Notes: a model not told the origin generated them from the letters alone. Positions 23,615 through 33,284 are shown, counted from the stretch's first letter. The stretch: 64,000 nucleotides of DNA from Neobacillus paridis (GCF_016765675.1 NZ_JAESWB010000025.1:310001-374000), one strand, 5' to 3'. Numbers and translations are program-made.

Positions 23615-24170
23615 AAAGGCTTTAAAGCTTGTAAAGGAACAATTAACTGAACATCGGTATCAGCATACGCTGGGGGTAATGGAAACGGCCATCTCCTTGG
23701 CGCGGCACTATCGGGCTGATGAAAAGAAAGCAGAGCTGGCGGCGATATTTCACGATTACGCCAAATTTCGTCCGAAAGAAGAAATGAAACGAATCATCAT
23801 TGACCAAGGATTTCCCAGCGATTTACTTGAATATAATCCTGAACTATGGCATGCACCTGTTGGCGCTTATTTGACAAAAACAGAAGCGGGAATCACTGAC
23901 CGGGAGATTCTTGACGCCATTCGCTACCATACATCTGGGAGACCGGGAATGACACTGCTGGAAAAAATCATTTACCTCGCTGACTATATTGAGCCGGGCA
24001 GGCATTTTCCCGGAGTTGACGAGGTCCGGGAATTGGCGCAGGAAAGCTTAAATCAGGCATTAATAAAATCACTCCAAAATACGATTATCTTTTTATTGAA
24101 AAAGAACCAAATGGTCTATCCGGAAACATTTCACACGTATAATGATTTGCTCAAAAAACAGGAGGCTTGA
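23604..24170 (+). CDS. yqeK: HD-domain hydrolase YqeK (diadenosine tetraphosphatase)
   Basis: A 188-aa HD-domain protein. Known family members split Ap4A symmetrically into two ADP. The metal ligands are visible: His of HTLGV near residue 20, HDYAK near 50, WHAPVGA near 82 and YHTSG near 107. The ATG at 23604 has AAGGAG 9 bp before it and overlaps the nadD end, so it is coupled. Confidence 0.92.
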   Translation: MEREKALKLVKEQLTEHRYQHTLGVMETAISLARHYRADEKKAELAAIFHDYAKFRPKEEMKRIIIDQGFPSDLLEYNPELWHAPVGAYLTKTEAGITDREILDAIRYHTSGRPGMTLLEKIIYLADYIEPGRHFPGVDEVRELAQESLNQALIKSLQNTIIFLLKKNQMVYPETFHTYNDLLKKQEA

Positions 24171-24173
24171 TGA

Positions 24174-24530
24174 ATGGAAAAACAGGAATTGCTTAAACTG
24201 ACTGTAAAAGCTGCGGATGATAAACGCGCGGAAAATATTGTCGCTCTGGACATGCAAGGGATCTCCCTAATTGCCGACTATTTTATTATTTGCCACGGTA
24301 ATTCCGATAAACAAGTACAGGCAATCGCCAGAGAAATCCGGGAAAAAGCGTTGGAAAAAGGTTATCAGGTAAACAGAATTGAGGGGTTTGAAGAAGCCCG
24401 CTGGGTGTTGATCGATTTAGGCGATGTAGTGGCCCATGTGTTCCATCGTGAGGAACGAATTTATTATAATTTGGAACGGCTTTGGGGAGATGCCCCCAGG
24501 GTAGATGTTCTTAGTGAGTTAAATTCATGA
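24174..24530 (+). CDS. rsfS: ribosomal silencing factor RsfS
   Basis: Binds uL14 on the 50S subunit and blocks joining with 30S under starvation. The 118-aa protein has the DUF143 signature, including DYFIICHGNSDKQVQAIA (about 34-51) and the conserved VLIDLGDVVAHVFH (about 79-92). It overlaps yqeM by 4 bp. Confidence 0.95.
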   Translation: MEKQELLKLTVKAADDKRAENIVALDMQGISLIADYFIICHGNSDKQVQAIAREIREKALEKGYQVNRIEGFEEARWVLIDLGDVVAHVFHREERIYYNLERLWGDAPRVDVLSELNS

Positions 24531-25294
24531 GCTATCAACAGTTTGCCTATCTTTATGATGAACTGATGAAAGAAGCCCCATATGATCAGTGGGTACAGTT
24601 TGTCAAAGAAAAACTTGCAAACTGCAATAATCTGGGATTTTCCAGCACTACAAGCCAACTGCGTTTACTTGATGTAGCCTGCGGTACCGGTGAGCTTTCC
24701 GTCCGCTTCGCTAAAGAGGGATTTCAGGTTACAGGTGTTGATTTGTCTGAGGATATGCTGGCGGTTGCCCAAGCAAAGGCAGCAGCAAATGGCATAGAGA
24801 TTCCGTTTTACCAACAGAATATGGCGGAGCTTGAAGGTTTGGGGCAGTTTGATGTAGTTGGTATCTTTTGTGATTCGCTCAATTATCTGGAAACAGAAGA
24901 GCAGGTAAAGGACACCTTTTTACATGTTGCCGAGCATTTAAAATCTGGTGGGTTATTTATTTTTGATGTCCATTCCATTTATAAAATGACTAAAGTTTTT
25001 ATTCGGCAAACCTTTGCCTTAAGTGACGAGCCGATATCTTATATTTGGAACAGCTTTCCTGGTGAATACGAGAATAGTGTGGAACATGAGCTAAGCTTTT
25101 TTGTTTTGGATGAATCCAGCGGTAAATATGACCGCTACGATGAACTCCATTTTCAGCGAACTTTTTCGCTTGAACAATACTCCTCCTGGCTCATGGAAGC
25201 TGGCTTTGAACTTTTGGATATTAACGCTGATTTTGAACATATCGCACCGCACGCTCAGTCAGAAAGAATATTCTTTGTTTCGGTAAAAAAATAA
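24527..25294 (+). CDS. yqeM: class I SAM-dependent methyltransferase YqeM
   Basis: A 255-aa methyltransferase. SAM motif I is LLDVACGTGELSVRFA (about 45-60) and the acidic TGVDLSEDML follows near 68. The C-terminal half is the family-specific region. The substrate is unknown. It is the last gene of the yqe operon, followed by a strong terminator before convergent comER. Confidence 0.9.
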   Translation: MSYQQFAYLYDELMKEAPYDQWVQFVKEKLANCNNLGFSSTTSQLRLLDVACGTGELSVRFAKEGFQVTGVDLSEDMLAVAQAKAAANGIEIPFYQQNMAELEGLGQFDVVGIFCDSLNYLETEEQVKDTFLHVAEHLKSGGLFIFDVHSIYKMTKVFIRQTFALSDEPISYIWNSFPGEYENSVEHELSFFVLDESSGKYDRYDELHFQRTFSLEQYSSWLMEAGFELLDINADFEHIAPHAQSERIFFVSVKK

Positions 25295-25327
25295 AAACCA
25301 TCTTTTTTTCGAAAAAGATGGTTTTTT
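25294..25327. terminator. bidirectional terminator between yqeM and comER
   Basis: AAAACCATCTTTTT pairs with AAAAAGATGGTTTT around a short loop. T-runs lie on both strands, between convergent genes. Confidence 0.85.
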
Positions 25328-25365
25328 GTCGTAGATCTTGCAGGAATTTCTCAAAAAAAGTCGAA

Positions 25366-26190
25366 TTATAAGTTTGAGAACTGCATCTCAACTTTTTCAA
25401 GCTCTTCTTTAAACTTTTCCTGAGTTGCCTTGAAAAGGTGTTCAAAAACGTCTCCAAGCTCCTTCTCCAATACCTTTATACCTTCACCGGTGATACCGCC
25501 TTTAACACATACCTTTTCCTGCAGGGATGGCAAGGTGTAATGACCTTGTTTTAATAATTCCCCGAGACCGATCGTCATTTCACTTGCCAAAGTGGTTGCT
25601 GTATTTTCATCGATTTCCGTTACATTTACCGCAGCAATAATAAAGCGTTGCAGCAAATAGCTAAAGAAAGCAGGACCGCAGCTGACAATATCGGAGGCAA
25701 CTCTGGTAATATTTTCATCAATCATTAATGGGACTGATATTTTCGATACTAAATCTGTAATTGTGGTCTTCCAATGTTCATGACAATTTTCCCCATATGT
25801 GATCAATGATATTCCCGCCAAAGCCCGATTGGTAATACTCGGAATGACTCTCGCCACTGAACAGGGTACTTTTGATTCGATTTGACTTGTATTGATAGGA
25901 CTGGTAATCGAGACAAGACATTTTTCTTTCGTCAAAAAAGGCAGTATCTCATCAATTATTTTAAATACATCTAATGGCTTGACACAAATAAATAGTAAAT
26001 CGGATTCTGCTGCAACCTCTATGGCATTTGCCCCGACTTGGATCTCTTCATATTTATCTTTAAGCACCATCGCTTTTGCAATCGTCCTATTTGTGATCAT
26101 CATGGAAGAAGGGGAAATGGCTTTTCCATCCAATAAGGCCTCCACCAATATCCTTCCCATATTACCAGTACCGATGATCCCTATATTCAT
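25366..26190 (-). CDS. comER: late competence protein ComER (pyrroline-5-carboxylate reductase family)
   Basis: A 274-aa NAD(P)-binding protein of the P5C reductase family. The Rossmann start is MNIGIIGTGNMG, and CVKGGITGEGIKVLE is near the C-terminus where ProC has its substrate site. comER is divergent from comEA in B. subtilis too. It is linked to competence and sporulation control, with no proven enzyme activity. I chose ATG 26190, 9 bp after GGGAGG; a GTG 9 bp upstream is in frame. Confidence 0.88.
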   Translation of the reverse strand: MNIGIIGTGNMGRILVEALLDGKAISPSSMMITNRTIAKAMVLKDKYEEIQVGANAIEVAAESDLLFICVKPLDVFKIIDEILPFLTKEKCLVSITSPINTSQIESKVPCSVARVIPSITNRALAGISLITYGENCHEHWKTTITDLVSKISVPLMIDENITRVASDIVSCGPAFFSYLLQRFIIAAVNVTEIDENTATTLASEMTIGLGELLKQGHYTLPSLQEKVCVKGGITGEGIKVLEKELGDVFEHLFKATQEKFKEELEKVEMQFSNL

Positions 26191-26277
26191 GATTCCCACC
26201 CTCCCTTACGTGCAGGTTTCTTTTATAACCATATGATTCTTAAGAATGAAATATACCTTTTGAAAGGATGGATTCCA

Positions 26278-26925
26278 ATGAAGGACTGGATAATGGGGCA
26301 CAAGAATTATTTATTTGCCGCCGTTTTGCTGCTTATTGGCGGTATTTATTACTTTACTAACAATAGTAATAAGGAGGATCAGCTGCTTTCGACTACTTCC
26401 ACTGCCGAAGCGGAACTTGGTTCGGCCAATCAAGAATCAGGAAAGGAAAAACAAAAAGATGAATTGGAACAACCCGAATCCATTATGGTTGATGTAAAAG
26501 GACAAATCCATAAACCGGGGGTTTATCAAGCACATAACGGGGAGCGGGTCATTGATGTCATTAACCGGGCCGGCGGGGTAACCGAAAAAGCTGACAAAAC
26601 CCAAGTGAATTTTGCCGAACATATTCAAGATGAAATGGTGATTTACATACCGGCAAAAGGAGAGGAAGGGCTAATGACACCTGCTCCATCAGCGGGTAGC
26701 GGGGTGACAGCAAATGGGTCCGCTAGTCAAGCAAAAATAAACCTGAATCAGGCAGATGCGACTGAACTGCAAAATCTTCCGGGAATTGGGCCGGCGAAAG
26801 CGGCGGCAATTATTGAGTACCGGGAAACAAGCGGTGCTTTTCAAACAGTTGAAGATTTAAAAAACGTCAGTGGAATTGGCGATAAAACATTTGAAAAGCT
26901 AAAGGATTTGGTGGATACTCGTTAA
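26278..26925 (+). CDS. comEA: competence protein ComEA
   Basis: The DNA receptor of the competence pilus system, membrane-anchored and facing outward. It has one N-terminal hydrophobic span (about 8-24), a linker, an SLBB-like domain (about 75-130, VDVKGQIHKPGVYQ) and a C-terminal double helix-hairpin-helix (LNQADATELQNLPGIGPAKA then SGIGDKTFEKL) that binds DNA. 215 aa, ATG 26278 after AAAGG. First gene of comEA-EB-EC. Confidence 0.94.
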   Translation: MKDWIMGHKNYLFAAVLLLIGGIYYFTNNSNKEDQLLSTTSTAEAELGSANQESGKEKQKDELEQPESIMVDVKGQIHKPGVYQAHNGERVIDVINRAGGVTEKADKTQVNFAEHIQDEMVIYIPAKGEEGLMTPAPSAGSGVTANGSASQAKINLNQADATELQNLPGIGPAKAAAIIEYRETSGAFQTVEDLKNVSGIGDKTFEKLKDLVDTR

Positions 26926-27057
26926 TGCTTTCGATTGACCATCCACGCCGGGAACATTACACTAAAAGAAAAGTCCGCTTCTGCTTCGGTGAAGTATGCT
27001 ATTGTTTAAACGCGGGTATTGGACAAACCATTTACATTTTTTCAGGGAGTGGGAATC

Positions 27058-27519
27058 ATGGATCGAATATCATGGGATCAATATTTTATGGCTCAAAGCC
27101 ATTTGCTTGCATTAAGAAGCACTTGTACAAGGCTGACAGTAGGGGCAACTATCGTTAGAGACAAGCGGATTATTGCGGGAGGCTATAACGGCTCCATAGC
27201 TGGCGGTGATCATTGTATTGATAAAGGCTGCTATGTGATTGATAATCATTGTGTCAGAACGATTCACGCTGAAATGAACGCCCTATTACAGTGCGCCAAG
27301 TTTGGGGTGCCAACGGATGGTGCCGAAATTTATGTCACCCATTTCCCGTGTCTCCAGTGCTGCAAGGCCTTAATTCAAGCGGGGATTAAAACGGTTTACT
27401 ATGCACAGGATTATAAGAATCACCCTTACGCGATTGAATTATTTGAGCAGGCAAACGTTAAAGTGGAAAAAGTTGAATTGACCGAGCAGGTCATTGATTT
27501 TCGAAAAATAAGTCAATAA
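27058..27519 (+). CDS. comEB: dCMP deaminase family protein ComEB
   Basis: A 153-aa zinc-dependent deaminase with the ligands in HAEMNALLQC (about 71-80) and PCLQC (about 98-102). In B. subtilis comEB is not needed for DNA uptake, but affects localisation of the uptake apparatus. This copy is about 35 residues shorter than the B. subtilis protein at the C-terminus. CAGGGAGTGG is the Shine-Dalgarno. Confidence 0.9.
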   Translation: MDRISWDQYFMAQSHLLALRSTCTRLTVGATIVRDKRIIAGGYNGSIAGGDHCIDKGCYVIDNHCVRTIHAEMNALLQCAKFGVPTDGAEIYVTHFPCLQCCKALIQAGIKTVYYAQDYKNHPYAIELFEQANVKVEKVELTEQVIDFRKISQ

Positions 27520-27596
27520 CATCCCCTTATTTGCGCCGGTGCCATCACCGGCGTCCCCAATGCAAGTGCAAATAACTTAAATGGGAGAAGAGAATC

Positions 27597-29924
27597 ATGA
27601 CTGGAAAATATTTTTATTTTGCGTTGGCAGCATTATTAGCTGTTTTGGCTGCCGAAGTTAAATTCCTTCCCTTCTTTTTGTTAACCCTTCTTTATTTTTT
27701 TATGTTACATAGATATAAACATTTTAATTCTCCCCAATTATTGCTGGTTGCCGGGATTTCCATTATTTATTTGTTCTTGGGCCAAGCGGCAGCTTTACAA
27801 CATAAAACCAACATCCCCGAGTCAACAACTATATTTATGATTGAATACCTTCAGCCTCCTAAAATCGATGGTGACCTGTTACAAGTAGAAGCGAGGGAGT
27901 TACACTATAAGGAAAAGTTAATCATTCGTTATAAAATAAAGTCAGAAGCAGAGAAAAAAGCACTGAAGCAGCAAAATTATTTTCAATATGTGTCCAAGGT
28001 GACAGGCACCATGTCAAAGCCGAAAACGGCCAAAAACCCCAATAGCTTTGATTATCGAAAATATCTGGCAGCAAGAAGCATTTATTGGATTGTTGAACTG
28101 CAAGAATCCCCCTTTCAAGATTGCCTCAAAATTAAGCCTTCGCCTTTGACCATATTAAAACAGCTTCGGCATGACGGGATCCGTTATTTAGAGGGTCATT
28201 TTCCAGCGGAAGTTGCAGGACTATCCGCCGCATTAATTTTTGGCGACAGAAGTATGCTGGACCCTGGTTTATTGGGGGCATATCAAAGTACGGGAATTGT
28301 TCACCTGCTGGCAATATCAGGGCTCCATGTGTCACTGTTAGTCGGGATGTTTTTCGTCCTCGGAATTCGCTGCGGGTTCACAAGGGAATTCATGACCAAT
28401 TTTCTGTTACTGTTGTTGCCAATCTACGTTGTTCTCACCGGTGCTTCTCCATCAGTAATCAGGGCGGCCTTAATGATTTTTCTTGTTTTGCTTACCGCTA
28501 AGTGGAAGCAATATTTAAAATTGCTGCCGATCGATGCTGTAAGTGCAGCTTTAATGCTGTATTTGTTGTTTAATCCGATGGTCATCTTTGATGTTGGATT
28601 TCAGCTTTCCTTTTCTGTAAGTGCAGCCATTATTTTAACGGCACGGCAGATCATTAATCGTTATAAAGAAAACAGCAAAAGAATCTTGGTTACTTCTATT
28701 ACTGCCCAGTTGGCAGCGTTGCCTTTTTTGCTATACCACTTTTTTGAAATATCACTGATTGGTATTTTCGCCAATATGTTTTATATTCCGCTTTTTTCCT
28801 TTGTTTATCTTCCAGGGCTTTATCTGTTATTTTTTATGCAATTCCTATTTGGTATAACGCCGAAAATTTTGCTGCAATTGTTTTTATCTGTGATCAGCTT
28901 TTCAAATAAAGTGATTACGTTCCTTGCTGATTTTACGGTTTTCTCGTTCATCCCCGGGCGTCCCAGTCTATTTGAGTTGCTGATTTATATCTGCATAATC
29001 CTTGCTGTGTTCTATCTGTGGGAAGTAAGGACCTATCCAAAAAGAAAGCAGCGCCTGCTCCTATTGACAATAATACTATTTACATTCCAACCAATCTGTA
29101 ATTGGTTAACTCCTTTTGGCGAGATTACGATGATCGACGTCGGACAGGGTGATAGTATTTTCATCCGGCTTCCGTTTGGAAAGGGAAATTACCTGATCGA
29201 TACGGGAGGTACAATGAACTTTTCTAAGGAACCGTGGCAAATGCGGGCAAAAACTTATGAGGTGGGAAAAGACGTTGTTGTTCCATTCTTAAAAGGAAAA
29301 GGCATCACTAGAATAGACAAATTAGTCTTGACACATGGCGACATGGATCATATCGGTGGGGCTTTCTCCCTAATCAATGAAATGGAGGTTAAAGAAATTC
29401 TGCTGCCTGCAGTTGCTGAAACCGCTGAGACGGAGCGGGCTATTGTGGAACAGGCTAAAAACAACGGCATTCCTGTTTTAAGGGTTGCAGCAGGTGACAA
29501 GTGGACAGTCAGGGGAAATGAATTTTACATTCTTGGACCGGAAAGAAATTTCAGCGGTGAGATAAACGGAGGCTCGATTACCTTATATGCCAAGATAGGT
29601 GGACTAAGCTGGTTTTTTGGCGGTGATCTTGATCAAGAGGGCGAAGAAAAAATAACCAATCACTACCCCAAATTAACCGTTGATGTCCTTAAAACAGGTC
29701 ATCATGGTAGTAAAACCTCCAGTGCCGACGCATTTATCCAGCAAATAGAGCCCAAGATTGCCCTCATATCAGTTGGCGAAAACAATCGCTATGGTCATCC
29801 GCATCAAGAAGTGTTGACACGCTTCCAACAACAGAATACGAAAATTTTCCGGACGGATAGGCAAGGAGCCATTACATACCGATTTTATCGTGGAAAAGGA
29901 ACCTTTTCGACGTTTTTGCCATAA
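27597..29924 (+). CDS. comEC: DNA uptake channel protein ComEC
   Basis: The inner-membrane channel that brings single-stranded DNA into the cell. 775 aa. Two N-terminal spans and the OB-like ComEC region (about 60-180) are followed by the multi-helix competence domain (about 190-480), with HLLAISGLHVSLLVGM near 236. A C-terminal metallo-beta-lactamase domain has the LTHGDMDHIGG motif near 577. That domain is thought to degrade the non-transported strand. Last gene of the operon. Confidence 0.94.
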   Translation: MTGKYFYFALAALLAVLAAEVKFLPFFLLTLLYFFMLHRYKHFNSPQLLLVAGISIIYLFLGQAAALQHKTNIPESTTIFMIEYLQPPKIDGDLLQVEARELHYKEKLIIRYKIKSEAEKKALKQQNYFQYVSKVTGTMSKPKTAKNPNSFDYRKYLAARSIYWIVELQESPFQDCLKIKPSPLTILKQLRHDGIRYLEGHFPAEVAGLSAALIFGDRSMLDPGLLGAYQSTGIVHLLAISGLHVSLLVGMFFVLGIRCGFTREFMTNFLLLLLPIYVVLTGASPSVIRAALMIFLVLLTAKWKQYLKLLPIDAVSAALMLYLLFNPMVIFDVGFQLSFSVSAAIILTARQIINRYKENSKRILVTSITAQLAALPFLLYHFFEISLIGIFANMFYIPLFSFVYLPGLYLLFFMQFLFGITPKILLQLFLSVISFSNKVITFLADFTVFSFIPGRPSLFELLIYICIILAVFYLWEVRTYPKRKQRLLLLTIILFTFQPICNWLTPFGEITMIDVGQGDSIFIRLPFGKGNYLIDTGGTMNFSKEPWQMRAKTYEVGKDVVVPFLKGKGITRIDKLVLTHGDMDHIGGAFSLINEMEVKEILLPAVAETAETERAIVEQAKNNGIPVLRVAAGDKWTVRGNEFYILGPERNFSGEINGGSITLYAKIGGLSWFFGGDLDQEGEEKITNHYPKLTVDVLKTGHHGSKTSSADAFIQQIEPKIALISVGENNRYGHPHQEVLTRFQQQNTKIFRTDRQGAITYRFYRGKGTFSTFLP

Positions 29925-29951
29925 GATAAGGTAGATTCTTAAATAAAGAAA

Positions 29952-29981
29952 AAAGAGACCATTTCTAAGGATAGTCTCTTT
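29952..29981. terminator. terminator between comEC and yqzM
   Basis: AAAGAGAC pairs with GTCTCTTT. The genes are convergent, so it can serve both. Confidence 0.75.
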
Positions 29982-30004
29982 GTTAGAAGTATGTAGCTGG
30001 TCAC

Positions 30005-30139
30005 TTAAGCACCGACAAGCTTAACGACTGTTGCAATAATAAACATTGTTGCGAAAAAACCAAAAGATACGATAAAGCCAACCCCTGAATCAACTGCATC
30101 GTTACGCGTACATTGCGGATTTTTTTCAAATTCGTTCAC
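30005..30139 (-). CDS. yqzM: YqzM family small membrane protein
   Basis: A 44-aa protein with a GTG start: VNEFEKNPQCTRNDAVDSGV, then one hydrophobic span GFIVSFGFFATMFIIATVV. It is nearly identical to B. subtilis YqzM, which occupies the same place between comEC and holA. GGAGGGG is upstream on the minus strand. Function unknown. Confidence 0.88.
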   Translation of the reverse strand: MNEFEKNPQCTRNDAVDSGVGFIVSFGFFATMFIIATVVKLVGA

Positions 30140-30487
30140 AGTCCACCCCTCCTATTTCAACATATAGTATAAGCGATTTATCAAAAAAAATCTAGCCTGC
30201 CCACATCGTTTTCCTGTACTGACAAGAGTTGTCACAAATGTTTGAAGCCGATAAGGCTACAATAACATTAATAGCTTGGAGTCCCGCTTGATTTTCAGCA
30301 GTTCCTAGGGCTGCTGCATCAGGCGTTCATTATAGATCGGGAATTGGCTACTAGGATTCAGCTGCCAATTCCCTCTTCAATTGTCAGTAAAGAAAGCAGT
30401 CCCCCTTTTTCCTTGCTTTTAATACTTGTCAAATGGAGCAAGCTTCATTACGATAATAAGGAATGAATTTTTAGGGGAGCGCTGAAA
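30140..30487. other. yqzM-holA gap with two strong hairpins
   Basis: Contains CAGCAG-N9-CTGCTG (about 30297-30320) and GGGAATTGGC...GCCAATTCCC (about 30340-30375). No ORF with a ribosome binding site. It could be a leader or small RNA of holA. Confidence 0.45.
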
Positions 30488-31504
30488 ATGGTATTAGAAG
30501 CTTGGCGGAGAATTGAACAAAAGGAAATAGCTCCTATTTATTTAGTATATGGAACGGAAGCCTTCTTAATCAATCAAACGAAAAACCTTATTTTAAATCA
30601 GATGTTGACAGAGGAAGAAAAAGATTTTAATTTTGCGGTCTATGATTTAGAAGAAACACCGATTGAAGTTGCTGTGGAGGATGCAGAGACTTTTCCATTT
30701 TTAGGAGAAAGGAAAGTAATTTTCTTACATAGTCCAACCTTTTTAACGGCTGAGAAGGCTAAGGAAAAGGTTGATCACAATTTAAAAAGATTTGAGGCCT
30801 ATTTACAACAGCCCGCACCATATACGGTCATGGTCATCTCGGCACCATATGAAAAATTGGACGAACGAAAAAAGATAACCAAAGAGCTGAAACGAAAAGC
30901 AGAAGTCATTGAGGCAAAAAAATTAAATGAATTTGAACTCAAAAAATGGATAAAGGATCAAGCAATATCCCGCGGTCTGGAAATAGACGACAGGGCAATA
31001 GAGCAATTGCTTACACTTGTTGGTACAAATATGTTTATGATTGTTAGTGAACTGGACAAAATCACGCTATATGCAGCAGATGAGAAAAGAATTGATGTTA
31101 ACTTGGTTGAAAAATTGGTGGCAAAATCACTAGAGCAAAATATTTTTACGTTAATTGAAAAAGTTGTCCAGCGCCGGCTCGATGAAGCATTAAGAATTTA
31201 TTATGATCTGCTGAAACAAAATGAAGAACCGATTAAAATTTTGGCTCTCTTAGCGGGACAGTTTCGCTTGATTTATCAAGTAAAGGAATTATCACGCAGG
31301 GGGTATGGTCAGCAGCAAATTGCTGGCTTTCTAAAGACCCATCCTTTTCGGGTAAAACTGGCACTAGGACAGGCTGCTAAATTTACCGATGAGGAACTGA
31401 TGAAACTAATGGCTCTTCTTGCCGATGCAGATTATCAAATGAAGACCGGCGGCATGAACAAGTCATTGTTGATTGAGATGTTACTATTTGGCATGAAAAA
31501 ATAA
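30488..31504 (+). CDS. holA: DNA polymerase III subunit delta
   Basis: The clamp-loader wrench that opens the beta clamp. A 338-aa protein of the YqeN/HolA family. It has the AAA-like N-terminal fold (IYLVYGTEAFLINQ near 19-32) and the FPFLGERKVIFLH region near 68, with a C-terminal helical collar domain (LLAGQFRLIYQ near 253). Start after TTTTAGGGGAGCG. A terminator follows. Confidence 0.93.
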   Translation: MVLEAWRRIEQKEIAPIYLVYGTEAFLINQTKNLILNQMLTEEEKDFNFAVYDLEETPIEVAVEDAETFPFLGERKVIFLHSPTFLTAEKAKEKVDHNLKRFEAYLQQPAPYTVMVISAPYEKLDERKKITKELKRKAEVIEAKKLNEFELKKWIKDQAISRGLEIDDRAIEQLLTLVGTNMFMIVSELDKITLYAADEKRIDVNLVEKLVAKSLEQNIFTLIEKVVQRRLDEALRIYYDLLKQNEEPIKILALLAGQFRLIYQVKELSRRGYGQQQIAGFLKTHPFRVKLALGQAAKFTDEELMKLMALLADADYQMKTGGMNKSLLIEMLLFGMKK

Positions 31505-31535
31505 AAACGATTCCTAAAAGCAGGAATCGTTTTTA
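31504..31535. terminator. holA terminator
   Basis: AAAAACGATTCCT and AGGAATCGTTTTT pair, with T-runs on both strands, between convergent holA and rpsT. Confidence 0.8.
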
Positions 31536-31557
31536 TTTAAAAGATTAAGAAAGTATA

Positions 31558-31598
31558 AATTTTCGACTTTGAGAATTGTCCAGCGCTTGCGCTTTTCT
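31558..31598. repeat. internally deleted copy of the Bacillaceae intergenic repeat
   Basis: AATTTCGACTTTGAGAATTG then TCCAGC equals the left end of the repeat at 52126. GCTTGCGCTTTTCT equals its right end. The middle of about 125 bp is missing. Confidence 0.6.
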
Positions 31599-31600
31599 AA

Positions 31601-31870
31601 TTACAAAGCATTTACCTTTTTGGTTAAACGTGCCTTTTTCCGGGCAGCAGCATTTTTGTGGATTAAACCTTTTGCAGCAGCCTTGTCTAATTTGCTTGCA
31701 GCAGCACTTAGTGCTTCTTTCGCAGCAGCGGCATCATTTAGAGTAACGGCAGCTTCTACTTTTTTAACAGCAGTACGCATCGCAGATTTTTCCATTGTAT
31801 TTTGAGCATTACGTGCTTCGCTAGTTTTTACACGTTTGATAGCAGACTTAATATTAGGCATTCCATTCAC
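31601..31870 (-). CDS. rpsT: 30S ribosomal protein S20
   Basis: An 89-aa primary 16S rRNA-binding protein, lysine- and alanine-rich. [20 protein letters not shown] opens it and [16 protein letters not shown] is near the end. The minus-strand ribosome binding site is TAGGAGGTG. Convergent with holA, as in B. subtilis. Confidence 0.96.
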   Translation of the reverse strand: MNGMPNIKSAIKRVKTSEARNAQNTMEKSAMRTAVKKVEAAVTLNDAAAAKEALSAAASKLDKAAAKGLIHKNAAARKKARLTKKVNAL

Positions 31871-31939
31871 CTCCTAAAAAGAATCGAGACTATATGAACT
31901 CGACTTACACATTCATAAACGATTATTGCAACAAGAGAT

Positions 31940-31968
31940 ATTTTATCAAACAGAAACCCATATTGCAA
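31940..31968 (-). promoter_or_regulatory. SigA promoter of rpsT
   Basis: On the minus strand TTGCAA (31968-31963), 17 bp, TAAAAT (31945-31940). Confidence 0.6.
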
Positions 31969-32000
31969 TATCGAATTCATTGGTTAAACGAGATTAACTT

Positions 32001-32030
32001 GCATGATTTACCTGAAAAAAGGTGAAAATA
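32001..32030 (+). promoter_or_regulatory. forespore (SigF/SigG) promoter of gpr
   Basis: GCATG, 15 bp, then GGTGAAAATA, which fits the SigF -10 consensus GGNRANANTW at every position. B. subtilis gpr is read by SigF and SigG. Confidence 0.6.
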
Positions 32031-32063
32031 GAAGATAGTTTTATGCTTAGGGGTGATTCGTGA

Positions 32064-33182
32064 ATGAAACAGTCGATTGACTTAAGTAACTATTCTGTAC
32101 GGACAGATCTGGCGATTGAAGCCAGGGAAATGGTTCTGGAGCAAAACTCGGTTGACCAAGAAAAAAATCTCTCGAACATTGAAGGAGTCATCATTAAAGA
32201 AAAAGAAGTGGATAACATAAAAATTTCTTTAGTGGAAGTAACAAAACAGGGCGAACAGGCAATTGGCAAGAAATCAGGAAGATATTTAACTCTGGAAGTC
32301 CAAGGCATTCGGGAACAAGATACCGGCGTCCAGCAAAAGACAGGAGAAGTATTTTCCCGAGAATTTGCTCATTTCTTGGAAAGCATCGGAATTAAGAAAA
32401 CCGATTCATGCCTAGTCGTCGGTCTTGGTAATTGGAATGTGACGCCTGATGCACTCGGACCGATGGTCTGCGAAAATCTGCTCGTCACCCGACATCTCTT
32501 TCAACTTCAGCCGGAAAATGTCGCAGATGGTTACCGCTCTGTCAGTGCTTTATCCCCCGGAGTGATGGGACTGACTGGGATTGAGACGAGTGATATCATT
32601 TTTGGAGTGGTGGAGAAAACAAAACCCGACTTTGTTATTGCCATCGATGCTCTAGCATCCAGGTCGATTGAACGGGTAAATTCCACGATTCAAATTTCCG
32701 ACACCGGGATCCACCCTGGATCAGGGGTGGGGAATAAACGCAAGGAACTGAGTAAAAATACATTAGGGGTACCCGTTATTGCCATTGGAGTTCCTACAGT
32801 TGTCGATGCTGTTTCGATAACCAGTGATACGATTGACTTTATCCTTAAACATTTTGGTAAAGAGTTGAGAGAGGGAGACCGCCCGTCAAGAGCGTTGGCA
32901 CCGGCGGGCATGACGTTTGGCGAACGCCGCAAATTAACCGATGATGATCTTCCGGACGAAGAACATCGCAAGACATTTCTGGGGATCATCGGGACATTAG
33001 ATGAGGAAGAAAAGCGGAAATTAATCCATGAGGTGTTATCCCCATTGGGTCATAATTTGATGGTAACACCAAAGGAAGTGGATGTATTTATCGAAGATAT
33101 GGCTAATCTCCTAGCCAATGGGTTAAATGCTTCGCTTCATGGCACAGTTAATCAGGATAATGCGGGATTTTACACAAGATAA
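32064..33182 (+). CDS. gpr: germination protease GPR
   Basis: The spore protease that degrades small acid-soluble proteins at germination. It is made as an inactive zymogen in the forespore. 372 aa; the pro-region [20 protein letters not shown] contains the expected autocleavage site near residues 15-16. The core [15 protein letters not shown] (about 121-135) and [14 protein letters not shown] (about 216-229) are family hallmarks. A forespore-type promoter lies upstream. spoIIP follows. Confidence 0.95.
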   Translation: MKQSIDLSNYSVRTDLAIEAREMVLEQNSVDQEKNLSNIEGVIIKEKEVDNIKISLVEVTKQGEQAIGKKSGRYLTLEVQGIREQDTGVQQKTGEVFSREFAHFLESIGIKKTDSCLVVGLGNWNVTPDALGPMVCENLLVTRHLFQLQPENVADGYRSVSALSPGVMGLTGIETSDIIFGVVEKTKPDFVIAIDALASRSIERVNSTIQISDTGIHPGSGVGNKRKELSKNTLGVPVIAIGVPTVVDAVSITSDTIDFILKHFGKELREGDRPSRALAPAGMTFGERRKLTDDDLPDEEHRKTFLGIIGTLDEEEKRKLIHEVLSPLGHNLMVTPKEVDVFIEDMANLLANGLNASLHGTVNQDNAGFYTR

Positions 33183-33233
33183 GAAATAACAGCTAAAAAA
33201 AATCCTCTTAAAACATTCAAAACGGTTCTACCA

Positions 33234-33264
33234 ATTCTAGTAATATCATAGTATTTACTAGAAT
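33234..33264. promoter_or_regulatory. perfect 10-bp inverted repeat before spoIIP
   Basis: ATTCTAGTAA and TTACTAGAAT separated by 11 bp. It lies 20 bp before the spoIIP start region and may be an operator. A SigE-like CATAGTAT lies in the spacer. No T-run, so not an ordinary terminator. Confidence 0.45.
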
Positions 33265-33284
33265 CTGTTTTGCGGGGTGGGACC

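Noticed and set aside
27995..28010. GGTGACAGGCACC inside comEC as a repeat insertion
   Set aside because: It encodes VTGTM in a normally conserved stretch of ComEC and lacks the paired second arm; one base differs from the repeat word.
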